Below are positions 30,885-39,734 of a stretch of DNA of 64,000 bases, piece after piece. Position 1 is the stretch's first letter. The number at the start of each line of letters is the position of its first letter. Source of the stretch: Pandoraea pneumonica. GTDB lineage: Bacteria > Pseudomonadota > Gammaproteobacteria > Burkholderiales > Burkholderiaceae. The stretch is taken from NCBI RefSeq assembly GCF_902459645.1, contig NZ_CABPSK010000001.1, positions 1,612,001 through 1,676,000 of the forward strand. The letters run 5' to 3'. The notes beneath the pieces were generated by a model that worked only from the letters and a program-made list of their open reading frames with translations, ran no database searches and was not told the origin of the DNA. Position numbers and translations under genes: made by a program.

Positions 30885-31523
30885 ATGTCGAATCGATTTT
30901 TTCAACGCGCCGCAGGCGTGGTTTTGCGAGCCGTGCGCCAAGTCGCCGGTCTGGCAGCCATCGCTGCGCCGCTGTGTCTGTCGGCGCTGCCGACACCGGC
31001 ACAAGCCTTTACGCTCGAACAGCACCGTGCGCTGGTCGAGCAATTCGTCAACACCCGCCATGCCGATCCGCTGGTGGCCGATTGCGCCGCACACGCAAGT
31101 TTCGTCGTCGCGACGCTCCCCGGTTACGAGAGTGTGGAATACGGCGACACGGCACTCGACCCCGAGCATGCGAAAGTCGAGCCGTGGACCGGCCCGTTCG
31201 ACGATCGCAAGCAACGCGTAGACGTGACGCAGATGGTGCAGCTCGACGGCGTCGGCAAGCGCACCAACGGCCAGACGGACAACATCCACATTCGCTGTGG
31301 CTATGCCGATGGCCGCATGATGGGCTTCGACTACACGTCGCCGCTGCCGCAGGTCGAACAACCGGTCAAGCGCGCAGCGCGCAACACGCGAGGCAAAGCT
31401 GCACACGCGACCGGTAAGTCGACCACGAAGAAGAGTGCTACGAGCAAGTCGTCGGGCAGCAAGTCGACGGCGAAGTCGAGCAGCACCAAGAAGAGCACGA
31501 CGACCAAGAAAGCGACGAACTGA
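30885..31523 (+). CDS. Exported BspC-like protein with Ser/Lys/Thr-rich C-terminal tail
   Basis: 212-residue protein from MSNRFFQRAAG. A signal peptide ends near TPAQA. The globular domain has two cysteines (ADCAAHASFVVATLPGY and NIHIRCGYADGRMMGF) that could form a disulfide. The last ~65 residues are a basic low-complexity tail (STTKKSATSKSSGSKSTAK and similar). The domain resembles what Burkholderia annotations call BspC; I recall no biochemical function. The basic tail could bind envelope polyanions or nucleic acid, which is speculation. Confidence 0.55.
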   Translation: MSNRFFQRAAGVVLRAVRQVAGLAAIAAPLCLSALPTPAQAFTLEQHRALVEQFVNTRHADPLVADCAAHASFVVATLPGYESVEYGDTALDPEHAKVEPWTGPFDDRKQRVDVTQMVQLDGVGKRTNGQTDNIHIRCGYADGRMMGFDYTSPLPQVEQPVKRAARNTRGKAAHATGKSTTKKSATSKSSGSKSTAKSSSTKKSTTTKKATN

Positions 31524-31597
31524 CGGCAAACGACGTTGTTGCGGTGAGCTTCACCGCCGCGACTTCAGCCCTCGCTCAGATCGCACGCCATTAGACA

Positions 31598-31621
31598 TTG
31601 CCCGGCACGCATGCCGGGCAA
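31598..31621. terminator. Bidirectional hairpin between convergent genes
   Basis: TTGCCCGGCA (31598-31607) pairs with TGCCGGGCAA (31612-31621). It lies between the BspC-like gene and the carboxypeptidase gene. Confidence 0.6.
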
Positions 31622-31627
31622 GTGTCG

Positions 31628-32791
31628 TCACACGCCTGCGTCCTGCGTTTTGTCTGCCTGCATCTGCCACTCGATAGCGGCAAGCATCGACGCGCCCAGC
31701 GAAGCGCTACGCGCGCCGTTCCAGCCGACGTTGGCATCGGGGCGGTTCGCGTTGTCCTTGAACGGCATCTCCAGCGTCAGCGACAGGCAGTCGAAGCGCC
31801 GTGCGATCCATTTCGACGCCAGCTTGAGCGACTCTGCGGCGTGCTTGCCCGGCGGGTAGCCGAACTTGTCCTGAAAGTCGAGACTCGCCGCCTTGAAGCG
31901 GTCGATAAAGGCACGCTCACGCGCCAGCAGGGCGTCGCTCGCCCCTTCTACGCCTTCGTTGCCTGCCACAAACACGTACGGCAGCGCTTCGTCGCCGTGA
32001 ATGTCGAAGAACATGTCGCAGCCTGCCGCCTCGATCGCCGCGCGCACGTGGAAGACTTCCGGGCTGCGCGCAAGATCGGGTTCGAGCCACTCGCGATTCA
32101 GGTTCGCACCGGCGGCATTCGTGCGCAGGTTGCCGCGCGCCGAGCCGTCGGGGTTCATGTTCGGCACGATGTGGAACACGGCCTCACCGAGCAGCGCCGC
32201 CGCCAGCGGGTCGCCCGCCCAATCGCCCGCGCCCAGCAAACGGCGCAACAACCCTTCGACAAACCACTCGGCCATCGTCTCGCCGGGGTGCTGTCGTGCA
32301 ATGACCCAGATATTGCGCTTGCCCGCGCCCGGCTCGCCCACGGTGAGCACCGTCATATCGCGGCCATCGACCGTGGCACCGATAGAGCGTGAACGAACGC
32401 GCGGCGAATTCTGCGCCGTGCCCAGCAATGCCAGATGGCGCTCCTCGCCGTACGGCTCGAAATACGCCAGATACACACTGTCGTGCGACGGCGTGAACGA
32501 CACCGTCATCACACGGCCGTCGTAGGTGGTCGGCACACGAAACCAGTTCACGCGGTCGTACGACACCACCGCGCGATAGTCCTGCCAGCCTCGCGGATAC
32601 GACGTTTCGCTCGCGTTATCGAACACGATCCGGCACGGCGTGTTGGCCACGCCCTGCACGCGAAAATGGAACCACTGCGAAAACTCGGCGGCATTGTCTT
32701 GCGGAATGCGCACGTGAATATCGTCGGCGCGCTCGGCGCTCACCACGTGGATCGCACCGCTGTCGAACGTGCTGCTGATGAATACGGTCAT
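31628..32791 (-). CDS. M14 family metallocarboxypeptidase, cytosolic carboxypeptidase (CCP) type
   Basis: 387 residues, no signal peptide. A beta-sandwich N-terminal domain (1-125) typical of CCPs precedes the zinc carboxypeptidase domain. Ligands H168 and E171 (RQHPGETMAEW) and H265 (DIHGDEALPY) are visible, as are substrate residues N230/R233 (GANLNRE) and catalytic E341 (LTLEMPF). Eukaryotic CCPs deglutamylate tubulin; the substrate of bacterial members is unknown to me, although a Burkholderia cenocepacia homologue has been crystallised. The start is MTVFISST at 32791. It follows yaaA on the same strand but a terminator separates them. Confidence 0.88.
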   Translation of the reverse strand: MTVFISSTFDSGAIHVVSAERADDIHVRIPQDNAAEFSQWFHFRVQGVANTPCRIVFDNASETSYPRGWQDYRAVVSYDRVNWFRVPTTYDGRVMTVSFTPSHDSVYLAYFEPYGEERHLALLGTAQNSPRVRSRSIGATVDGRDMTVLTVGEPGAGKRNIWVIARQHPGETMAEWFVEGLLRRLLGAGDWAGDPLAAALLGEAVFHIVPNMNPDGSARGNLRTNAAGANLNREWLEPDLARSPEVFHVRAAIEAAGCDMFFDIHGDEALPYVFVAGNEGVEGASDALLARERAFIDRFKAASLDFQDKFGYPPGKHAAESLKLASKWIARRFDCLSLTLEMPFKDNANRPDANVGWNGARSASLGASMLAAIEWQMQADKTQDAGV

Positions 32792-32815
32792 GACTCGCCT
32801 CACTGGCTGCAAATG

Positions 32816-32840
32816 AAAAACCCCGGGACAGGGCCCGGGG
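32816..32840 (-). terminator. Intrinsic terminator downstream of yaaA
   Basis: On the minus strand CCCCGGG and CCCGGGG form a 7-bp stem around a 6-nt loop, directly followed by TTTTT. Confidence 0.7.
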
Positions 32841-32857
32841 CTAAAAGTAGGTTCGTA

Positions 32858-33637
32858 TCAGGCCACGCGACGGCGGAACACCCACAGCGCGTCGTTCGAC
32901 ACGCTGTCGTCGAACGCATACCCCTCGCTGTCGAATGCCTTCAACTGCTGCACATCGGTGACGTTGCGCTCGATGGCATAACGCGCCATCAACCCGCGTG
33001 CCCGCTTGGCGTAGAAGCTGATGATCTTGTACTTGCCGCTCTTCCAGTCTTCAAAGACCGGTGTGATGACCGGTGCCGCCACGAGACGGCGCTTGATCAC
33101 CTTGAAATACTCTTCCGACGCCAGATTCACCAGCACGCGGCGCGTTTCCGGATGCTCGGTGAGCGACGCGTTGATCGTCTGCGTCACGCGCTCGCCCCAG
33201 AAGGCGTAAAGATCGCGCCCGCGCTTGTTGGCAAACCGGGTGCCCATCTCGAGACGATACGGTTGCAGCAGATCGAGTGGACGCAGTACGCCGTAGAGCC
33301 CCGAGAGAATGCGCAGGTGCCGCTGGGCGAACTCGAGCTGGGGGGCGCTAAGGGTGCGCGCCGACAGGCCTTCGTAGACGTCGCCATTGAAGGCGAGCAC
33401 CGCTTGCTTGGCGTTGGAAGTATCGAAGCGCGGGGTCCAGTCGGCGTAGCGCGTGGCATTGAGCGCGGCGAGCTGGTCCGAAATGCTCATGAGCGAGCCG
33501 ACCTGTGCCGGGCTCAGTTCGCGCAAACCCTCGATCAGTTCGGCGGCTTCGTCGACGAATTGCGGCACGGTGTGCGTCTTCACGTGCGGGGGTGTTTCGT
33601 AGTCGAGCGATTTGGCCGGCGAGAGAACAATTATCAT
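32858..33637 (-). CDS. yaaA: YaaA, peroxide stress protein (DUF328)
   Basis: 259-residue protein of the YaaA family, which lowers intracellular free iron and limits DNA damage during hydrogen peroxide stress. Family features: [16 protein letters not shown] at the start, [36 protein letters not shown] and [11 protein letters not shown]. It is full length and divergent from the PIN-domain gene, 46 bp apart. Confidence 0.95.
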   Translation of the reverse strand: MIIVLSPAKSLDYETPPHVKTHTVPQFVDEAAELIEGLRELSPAQVGSLMSISDQLAALNATRYADWTPRFDTSNAKQAVLAFNGDVYEGLSARTLSAPQLEFAQRHLRILSGLYGVLRPLDLLQPYRLEMGTRFANKRGRDLYAFWGERVTQTINASLTEHPETRRVLVNLASEEYFKVIKRRLVAAPVITPVFEDWKSGKYKIISFYAKRARGLMARYAIERNVTDVQQLKAFDSEGYAFDDSVSNDALWVFRRRVA

Positions 33638-33683
33638 ATGGGGTGCAGCGTTCCTGCGAAAACGAAAACCGTCATTCTATCCA

Positions 33684-34196
33684 ATGCTTCAAAACGCTGT
33701 TGCCACGCCCGCCGAACGGGCCTTCGCCGAACACCTCGATACGCTCGCGACGCCGCCGCGCGTGGTCTTCGACACCAATGTCTGGATCGACCTGCTCGTC
33801 TTCGACGACCCGGTGGCGCGCCCCGTGCGCGACGCCTTGCTCGAACACCGGCTGACCGCGCTCATGGCGCAACGCTGCCGCGACGAACTGGCCGTGGTAC
33901 TCACTTACCCGCAATTCGTCTCGCGCGCCGTCGACAACGAGGCTGCGCTGGCGTGGGTTGACGCCCACACGCATCGCATCGTGGTGCCGGAAGACGCCCC
34001 GCCGCCCGCGCAACTGCCGCTATGCCGCGACCGTGACGATCAGAAGTTTCTCGAAGCTGCCCGCGACGGCCATGCCCATTGGCTCGTGAGCAAAGATAAG
34101 GCCGTGCTCAAGCTGCGCAGCCGGGTCGCGCGCCAATTCGGTTTTCGCATCGTGACCGCCAGCGCCTTCGTTTCTCTGCTCGTGGATGGTCGCTAG
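33684..34196 (+). CDS. PIN-domain protein, putative toxin-type ribonuclease, no adjacent antitoxin
   Basis: 170 residues from MLQNAVATPA. PIN features: VVFDTNVWIDLLVF with D30, the acidic residue in AQRCRDELAVVL, CRDRDDQKFLEAA and LVSKDKAVLKL. It resembles the group annotated as putative toxin-antitoxin system toxin component, PIN family. No small antitoxin gene precedes it: yaaA starts 46 bp away on the other strand. It may be solitary or a housekeeping RNase. The gene ends in an 8-bp tandem repeat. Confidence 0.8.
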   Translation: MLQNAVATPAERAFAEHLDTLATPPRVVFDTNVWIDLLVFDDPVARPVRDALLEHRLTALMAQRCRDELAVVLTYPQFVSRAVDNEAALAWVDAHTHRIVVPEDAPPPAQLPLCRDRDDQKFLEAARDGHAHWLVSKDKAVLKLRSRVARQFGFRIVTASAFVSLLVDGR

Positions 34197-34220
34197 GTCG
34201 CTAGGCCACTAGGCCATAAG
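34189..34220. repeat. 8-bp tandem repeat at the end of the PIN gene
   Basis: GTCGCTAG, GTCGCTAG, GCCACTAG, GCCATAAG in series. The first unit contains the stop codon of the PIN gene. Confidence 0.7.
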
Positions 34221-34311
34221 TCCGCTAAAGCCGCCGCCACCGGCACGCCGCGCGCTGCGGCGGTAAAATGACCGCCATCGTCCAATCCGACTCCGCTCTA
34301 GCCTCGCCTCA

Positions 34312-35502
34312 ATGAACGCGCCCCATACTGCCTCTAGCGCCCCGGCCTCACTGGCCGCGCCGGTGCTCGCTTCCCGCCTGCCGAACGTCGGCACCACCAT
34401 TTTCACCGTGATGTCGGCCCTCGCGGCCGAGAAGCAGGCCGTCAACCTCGGCCAGGGCTTCCCCGATTTCGAGTGCGATCCGCAGATCGTCGACGCGGTC
34501 TCGCGCGCCATGCGCGACGGCCACAATCAGTACCCGCCGATGGCAGGCGTACCGGCACTGCGTCAGGCCATCGCGGCCAAGATCGGCCAACTGTACGGCC
34601 AGCATTACGACTGGAACACCGAAATTACGGTGACGGCAGGCGCCACGCAGGCACTGCTCACGACCATTCTGGCGACCGTGCATCCGGGCGATGAAGTCAT
34701 CGTGTTCGAGCCGACGTACGACAGCTACGTGCCGTCCATCGAACTGGCGGGCGGCAAGCCGGTGTTCATCACGCTCGAAGCGCCCGAATTCAGCATTCCC
34801 TTCGACAAGCTCGCCGCGGCCATCACGCCGCGCACGCGCCTGATTCTGTTCAACACGCCGCACAATCCGAGCGGCACCGTCTGGCATGAGAAAGATCTCG
34901 CGAAACTTGCCGAGATCGTGGCTGGCACCGACATCCTGCTGCTCTCGGACGAGGTCTACGAGCACATGGTGTACGACGGCAAGCGTCACGAGAGCGTGGC
35001 GCGGCATCCGGAACTGGCCCGCCGCAGCTTCATCGTGTCGAGCTTCGGCAAGACGTATCACGTGACTGGCTGGAAGGTGGGGTTCGTGGCGGCGCCCGCC
35101 TCGCTCATGGCGGAATTCCGCAAAGTGCACCAGTTCAACGTGTTTACGGTGAACACCCCGATGCAGGTGGGACTCGCCGATTACATGCGCGATCCGGCCC
35201 CGTATCTCGAACTCGCGGGCTTCTACCAAAAGAAGCGCGACCTGTTCCGCGAAGGCTTGGCCAACACGCGCTTCAAGCTGCTGCCGTGCGAAGGCACGTA
35301 TTTCCAATGCGTGGATTACAGCGCGATCAGCGATATGAGCGAAGCCGACTTCGCGCTGTGGCTTACGGGTGAAATCGGCGTCGCGGCCATTCCGGTCTCG
35401 GCGTTCTATCACGCACCGCATGAGTCGGGCGTGGTGCGTTTCTGCTTCGCCAAGCAAGACGACACGCTGCGCGAAGCGCTGGCACGTCTGGCGAAGATCT
35501 AA
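34312..35502 (+). CDS. PLP-dependent aminotransferase, methionine aminotransferase (YbdL) type
   Basis: 396-residue class I/II aminotransferase. N-terminal LGQGFPDFECDP, ATQALLTTI, NTPHNPSGTVW and LLLSDEVYEHMVYDG are class I hallmarks. The PLP lysine is K247 in SSFGKTYHVTGWKVGF. The pattern GQGFPDF and KTYHVTGWK fits the YbdL/KAT subgroup, which transaminates methionine and related amino acids with 2-oxo acids. The exact substrate is inference. It is monocistronic, with a strong terminator after it. Confidence 0.88.
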   Translation: MNAPHTASSAPASLAAPVLASRLPNVGTTIFTVMSALAAEKQAVNLGQGFPDFECDPQIVDAVSRAMRDGHNQYPPMAGVPALRQAIAAKIGQLYGQHYDWNTEITVTAGATQALLTTILATVHPGDEVIVFEPTYDSYVPSIELAGGKPVFITLEAPEFSIPFDKLAAAITPRTRLILFNTPHNPSGTVWHEKDLAKLAEIVAGTDILLLSDEVYEHMVYDGKRHESVARHPELARRSFIVSSFGKTYHVTGWKVGFVAAPASLMAEFRKVHQFNVFTVNTPMQVGLADYMRDPAPYLELAGFYQKKRDLFREGLANTRFKLLPCEGTYFQCVDYSAISDMSEADFALWLTGEIGVAAIPVSAFYHAPHESGVVRFCFAKQDDTLREALARLAKI

Positions 35503-35540
35503 CGCTTCGGGCTGGACCTATCAGCCCAACGCCAAATGAT

Positions 35541-35590
35541 GAAGGGCCGCAGTGTCGGGACGTCGATGACGCCCGATCCTGCGGCCCTTC
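35541..35590. terminator. Bidirectional terminator between aminotransferase and GST
   Basis: GAAGGGCCGCAG (35541-35552) pairs with CTGCGGCCCTTC (35579-35590), 12 bp. An inner TCGGG/CCCGA pairing shortens the loop. The genes on each side converge. Confidence 0.8.
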
Positions 35591-35638
35591 TGTTGTTCTG
35601 ACGCACTCAGCGCGATCGCACCAAAAGCGCCATTCGAA

Positions 35639-36298
35639 TTACGCTTCCGACTTTTTCGCCTGCTGCGCCTGCTGATAGGCCTTCATCTCGGCGCGCGTGC
35701 GTTGGAACGACTCACGCTCCGCGAGCAGCTTGCCGTAGCCCTTCCAGTCGACGCCTGCGGCTTGCAGGAAGTCTTCACCGAAAACGGCCTGCGTGGCCAT
35801 GCCGATGATCGGCAGGTGAATCCCGGCGGCGACATCGGCCATCGTGAACTTATCGCCCGCGACGTAGGGCGCAAACTTCGCAATGCGCTTGAACGCGACG
35901 ATATTGCGGCGAAGCAGCTTCTCGGTGCGCGCACGCGTGCCTTCCGAAGCGGTACCGCCAAAGAACGCCTGTCCGTAGACCTCGCGCGTGACCAATTCCA
36001 TGTGCAATTCGAGCATCGTGATCAGCTCGCGCTCCTTGGCTTGCTGCCAAGGGTCTTGCGAAAACAACGCGGGCGTGGGATGCGTGACTTCGATGTAATC
36101 GCAAATCACCTGCGACTCGGCGAGATAGCCGTTTTCCGTTTGCAGATACGGCACCTTGCCTAGCGGCGAGCATTGCAGCAGCGGCTCGTCCTGACTCGGG
36201 ATCGATTCAGATTCTTCGAAGGGCACGCCCTTCTCGTACAGCACGACCTTGACCTTGTTGTAGTAATTGCTGATCGGAAATCCGTACAACTTCAACAT
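35639..36298 (-). CDS. Glutathione S-transferase family protein
   Basis: 219 residues from MLKLYGFPISNYYNKVKVVL. The thioredoxin-like N-domain has the cis-Pro segment LGKVPYLQTENGYLAESQVICDYIE. The all-helical C-domain includes FTMADVAAGIHLPIIG. I chose the Met at 36298 because GGGAGA sits 6 nt upstream; an upstream ATG at 36310 overlaps that Shine-Dalgarno. The substrate is unknown. The lysine-rich C-terminus (QQAKKSEA) is unremarkable. Confidence 0.88.
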   Translation of the reverse strand: MLKLYGFPISNYYNKVKVVLYEKGVPFEESESIPSQDEPLLQCSPLGKVPYLQTENGYLAESQVICDYIEVTHPTPALFSQDPWQQAKERELITMLELHMELVTREVYGQAFFGGTASEGTRARTEKLLRRNIVAFKRIAKFAPYVAGDKFTMADVAAGIHLPIIGMATQAVFGEDFLQAAGVDWKGYGKLLAERESFQRTRAEMKAYQQAQQAKKSEA

Positions 36299-36401
36299 GA
36301 TGTCTCCCATGGTGTGTTCTCCGAAGCGCAGTGTAAGGCCTCGCACCGCCCCTTGCGACGAATGTCACTCGACGAACGTCTCGAAAATCGCGACGACGAC
36401 C

Positions 36402-37304
36402 TCATGCGTCCTGTGACGGGAAGACTTGCTCGCGCATGAAATCGATGAACACGCGCAGCTTGGCGGGCACGTGACCGCCCGAGGGCCACATGATGTGGAA
36501 CGGGATGCCGGTCTGCGTGCACTGCGGCAAGACCTGCACTAACTGCCCCGTGCGCAAATAGCCCCGAATCGAAAAATCCGGCAGATAGGCGATGCCCACG
36601 CCCTGCAACGCGAAGGCAATGCGCGCTTCGAGGTTGTTGCAAACAACGGCCGTCGATAGCGGGAAGCCTGCGGCATCGTCGTCTTCGCCGCTCTCGCCCA
36701 GTGGCCACGCTTGAAGCTTGCCCGTGTTCGGATAGCGGAATTGAATGCAGGCATGCTGGCCAAGATCGCCGATCGTACGCGGCGTGCCGCACCGGGTGAA
36801 ATAGTCGGGCGCGCCCACCAGCAGCATCGATAGTTCACCGAAACGTCGCGCCGTCAGACGCGAATCGGGCGCGTCGCCCGTTCGAATCACCGCATCGAAA
36901 CCTTCTTCGATGATGTCGACACGGCGGTCGGTAAATTCGAGTTCGAGATCGACCTCGGGATAGGCCAGCTTGAATTGCCCCATCGCCGTGAGGAACGGCT
37001 CGCCGACGAGCGGCACGCTCAACCGCAAGCGCCCGCGCGGGGTGAGATTGACTTGCGACAACTCGGCCTGCGCCGCCTCCAGTTCCGCGAGAATGCGCCG
37101 CCCGCGCGCCAGAAATAGCCCGCCTTCTGCCGTGAGCGTCAGGCTACGGGTGCTGCGATGAAACAGCCGTACGCCCAGTTGGTCCTCCAGCGCACTCACC
37201 CGCTTGCCCACCGCCGACGCCGAAATACCCAGCAGCCGCCCGGCCGCCACAAAACTGCCCGTCTCGGCCACCTGCACGAACACATTCACCGCTGCGCTTT
37301 CCAT
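36402..37304 (-). CDS. LysR-family transcriptional regulator
   Basis: 300 residues. The N-terminal helix-turn-helix reads VFVQVAETGSFVAAGRLLGISASAVGKRVSALEDQLG in segments, followed by LFHRSTRSLTLTAEG. The C-terminal periplasmic-binding-like domain includes VDIIEEGFDAVIRTG. It is of the CrgA/DmlR-like subgroup by style. It is divergently transcribed from an oxidoreductase-MFS pair 199 bp away and is the likely regulator of both. The inducer is unknown. Confidence 0.92.
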   Translation of the reverse strand: MESAAVNVFVQVAETGSFVAAGRLLGISASAVGKRVSALEDQLGVRLFHRSTRSLTLTAEGGLFLARGRRILAELEAAQAELSQVNLTPRGRLRLSVPLVGEPFLTAMGQFKLAYPEVDLELEFTDRRVDIIEEGFDAVIRTGDAPDSRLTARRFGELSMLLVGAPDYFTRCGTPRTIGDLGQHACIQFRYPNTGKLQAWPLGESGEDDDAAGFPLSTAVVCNNLEARIAFALQGVGIAYLPDFSIRGYLRTGQLVQVLPQCTQTGIPFHIMWPSGGHVPAKLRVFIDFMREQVFPSQDA

Positions 37305-37503
37305 TCGCTTCCTCGCTCACTGCCATCCGCCCGCCCTTCCGATCGCCCGGTTGCCCGATAGCACGTTGCGCTGCCCGTTCGATCCCATTACGGAACCATT
37401 CCTCCGCATAGACCGGAACTCTACCCCACTTACTCTTCAATCGGCATCTCCCTAGCATCGAGGCTCCTCTCTCTCACGAATGCCAGACATTCGCCGGTGC
37501 ACC

Positions 37504-38529
37504 ATGATCCGTACGTTCCAACGCTGGGAAATCCCGTCCCTCGGCCTCGACAAACTGGCTTTGCAGGAAATCGAGCTACCACCACCCGGCCCGGGTGAAG
37601 TCGTTATCGAAGTCGAAGCTGTCTCGCTCAACTACCGCGACGCCGAAGTGGCCGAGTCGGGCATGGGCAATGCGCTGAGCTTCCCGTTCACGCCCGCCTC
37701 CGACATGGCGGGCCGCGTAGTCGCCGTCGGCGACGGCGTCACGCGCTTCGCCGTGGGCGAGCGTGTCATCGCCACGTACATGCCCGGCTGGGTCGATGGC
37801 GCACCGCGCTCATGGACCGATGCGCCTACGCGTGGCGGCCCCCTGCCCGGCATGCTCGCGCAGTACGTGGTCACGCAAGCCGACGGCTGTGTGCTCGCCC
37901 CCACGACTTTGAGCGCCGCCGAAGCCAGTACGCTGCCCGTCGCCGCCCTCACCGCGTGGATGGCGCTGATCGAACTCGGCCACCTGCACGCCGGGCAGAC
38001 CGTCGTCGTGCAGGGCACCGGCGGCGTATCGCTGTTCGCGGTGCAGTTGGCCGCCGCCCACGGGGCGCGCGTCATCGTGACGAGCGGCAGCGACGAGAAG
38101 ATTGCCGGTGCGCTCGCGCTTGGTGCCACCCACGGCATCAATCGTCACACCACGCCCGACTGGCAGAACGCCGTCCTCGATCTGACCGAGGGGCGCGGTG
38201 CCGACCACATCTTGGAGATGACCGGCGGCGACAACATCGAGCGCTCGCTTCAGGCGGTGAAGCAAGGCGGCCGAATTTCCGTCATCGGTCTGCTCGACGC
38301 GGATCGCATCAGCTTGCGCATTCTTTCGCTGCTGGCCAGCCGTGCCTCGATTGTCGGCATCGCCGTCGGCCCGCGCCGCGCGTTGGAAGACCTCGTGCGC
38401 GCGGTCGATCTGCTGGGCATCAAGCCGGTCATCGACGCGGTGTATCCGTTCTCGCAAGCCCCGCAAGCGTTCGCCCACTTGCAGCGCGGCGCGTTCGGCA
38501 AGGTGGTCGTGAAGGTGAAACCGTCATGA
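37504..38529 (+). CDS. Zinc-type alcohol dehydrogenase family / quinone-oxidoreductase-like protein
   Basis: 341-residue MDR superfamily oxidoreductase. GroES-like N-domain (SLNYRDAEVAESGMG, FTPASDMAGRVVAVGDGVTRF) and a Rossmann NAD(P) site (VVVQGTGGVSLFAVQLA). The usual catalytic zinc cysteine is missing at the start of the N-domain (NYRDAE), so a quinone-oxidoreductase-like, zinc-independent reaction is more likely. Start at MIRTFQRWE (37504); an ATG at 37480 is an alternative and neither has a clear Shine-Dalgarno. It overlaps the MFS gene by 4 bp. Confidence 0.85.
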   Translation: MIRTFQRWEIPSLGLDKLALQEIELPPPGPGEVVIEVEAVSLNYRDAEVAESGMGNALSFPFTPASDMAGRVVAVGDGVTRFAVGERVIATYMPGWVDGAPRSWTDAPTRGGPLPGMLAQYVVTQADGCVLAPTTLSAAEASTLPVAALTAWMALIELGHLHAGQTVVVQGTGGVSLFAVQLAAAHGARVIVTSGSDEKIAGALALGATHGINRHTTPDWQNAVLDLTEGRGADHILEMTGGDNIERSLQAVKQGGRISVIGLLDADRISLRILSLLASRASIVGIAVGPRRALEDLVRAVDLLGIKPVIDAVYPFSQAPQAFAHLQRGAFGKVVVKVKPS

Positions 38530-39734
38530 GCGAGCGCATGACAACCCGTGTCAAATCCGCTGCCGCCATGCCCGCCATCATGCTTGGCTTGTTCGGGCTC
38601 TATACGCTGGAATTCGGCGTGGTCGGCATTCTGCCGATGATCGTCGAGCGCTTCGGCATCACCGTCTCGCAAGCGGGCTGGCTGATGGCCGTGTTTGCGC
38701 TCGTGGTCGCCACGCTCGGCCCGGTGCTGGTGCTGATCTCCTCGCGTTTCGACCGAAAGAAGGTGCTGGTGCTAGCCCTCTTCGGCTTTGCGGTGTGCAG
38801 CGCGCTGGCGGCCTACGCGCCGAACTTCCCGAGCTTGATGGCGCTGCGCGTGATCCCGGCGATGCTGCATCCGGTGTTCCTGTCGGCGGCGTTCACGGCG
38901 GCAGCCTCGCTTTACCCGAAGGAGCAGCGCGCGCATGCGATCTCGCTCGCGTTCGTAGGCACGTCGATGGGGCTCGTGCTCGGCGTACCGGCTACCACGT
39001 GGGTGGCCGATCACCTGTCGTACGAAGCGTCGTTCCTGTTCTGCACGGCGCTCACGGGCTTGTCGGGCGTGGGGCTGTGGGCGATGCTGCCGTCGCAGGG
39101 CAAGCCGGTCGCAATGAGTTTCGGCCATCAGCTCAGCGTGCTGCGCAAGCCGGTGCTGTGGTTGACGATGGCGGCCACCGTCACGGTCTTTACCGCCATG
39201 TTCTCGGTCTACAGCTACGCGGCGGAATATCTGAAAACCGAGACGGGCATGAACGCCACCACGATCAGCCTGATCCTCGTGATCTTCGGCGTCGGGGGCG
39301 TCGCCGGGAATCTCTACGCGGGGCGCTTGCTGGCACGCCATCTGGTGCGAACCACGTTGCTGCATCCGGTCGCGTTAGGCATCGCCTACGGCGTGCTGTA
39401 CTACGGCGGCAGCGCCAACGTGGCGAGCATGACGGTCATCGCCGTGCTGTGGGGTGCCGCGCACACGAGCGGGCTGCTGGTCACGCAAATGTGGCTGACC
39501 GCCACCACGGCGGAAGCGCCCGAGTTCGGCACGAGCCTGTTTGTGTCGGCGGCCAACGGCGGCGTGGTGCTCGGCTCGGCGCTGGGCGGCGTGTTCATCG
39601 ACCATCTCGGCATCGCAGGAGTGATCGCGTGTGGCGCGCTGTTCTGTGGGCTGTCCGTGGTGGTGATTGGGGTCACGGCGTGGATTTACCGGGAAACACC
39701 GCTGCGCATCGGTGCCGTGGGCGCGGCGCATTAA
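38526..39734 (+). CDS. MFS transporter, drug:proton antiporter (DHA1-like)
   Basis: 402-residue inner-membrane protein with about 12 hydrophobic helices and the loop 2-3 MFS motif region LISSRFDRKKVLVLALFG. The N-terminus LFGLYTLEFGVVGILPMIVERFGIT resembles AraJ/YdhP-type DHA1 exporters. The ATG overlaps the oxidoreductase stop (ATGA), so the two are co-translated, and both face the divergent LysR gene. Substrate unknown. Confidence 0.88.
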   Translation: MSERMTTRVKSAAAMPAIMLGLFGLYTLEFGVVGILPMIVERFGITVSQAGWLMAVFALVVATLGPVLVLISSRFDRKKVLVLALFGFAVCSALAAYAPNFPSLMALRVIPAMLHPVFLSAAFTAAASLYPKEQRAHAISLAFVGTSMGLVLGVPATTWVADHLSYEASFLFCTALTGLSGVGLWAMLPSQGKPVAMSFGHQLSVLRKPVLWLTMAATVTVFTAMFSVYSYAAEYLKTETGMNATTISLILVIFGVGGVAGNLYAGRLLARHLVRTTLLHPVALGIAYGVLYYGGSANVASMTVIAVLWGAAHTSGLLVTQMWLTATTAEAPEFGTSLFVSAANGGVVLGSALGGVFIDHLGIAGVIACGALFCGLSVVVIGVTAWIYRETPLRIGAVGAAH

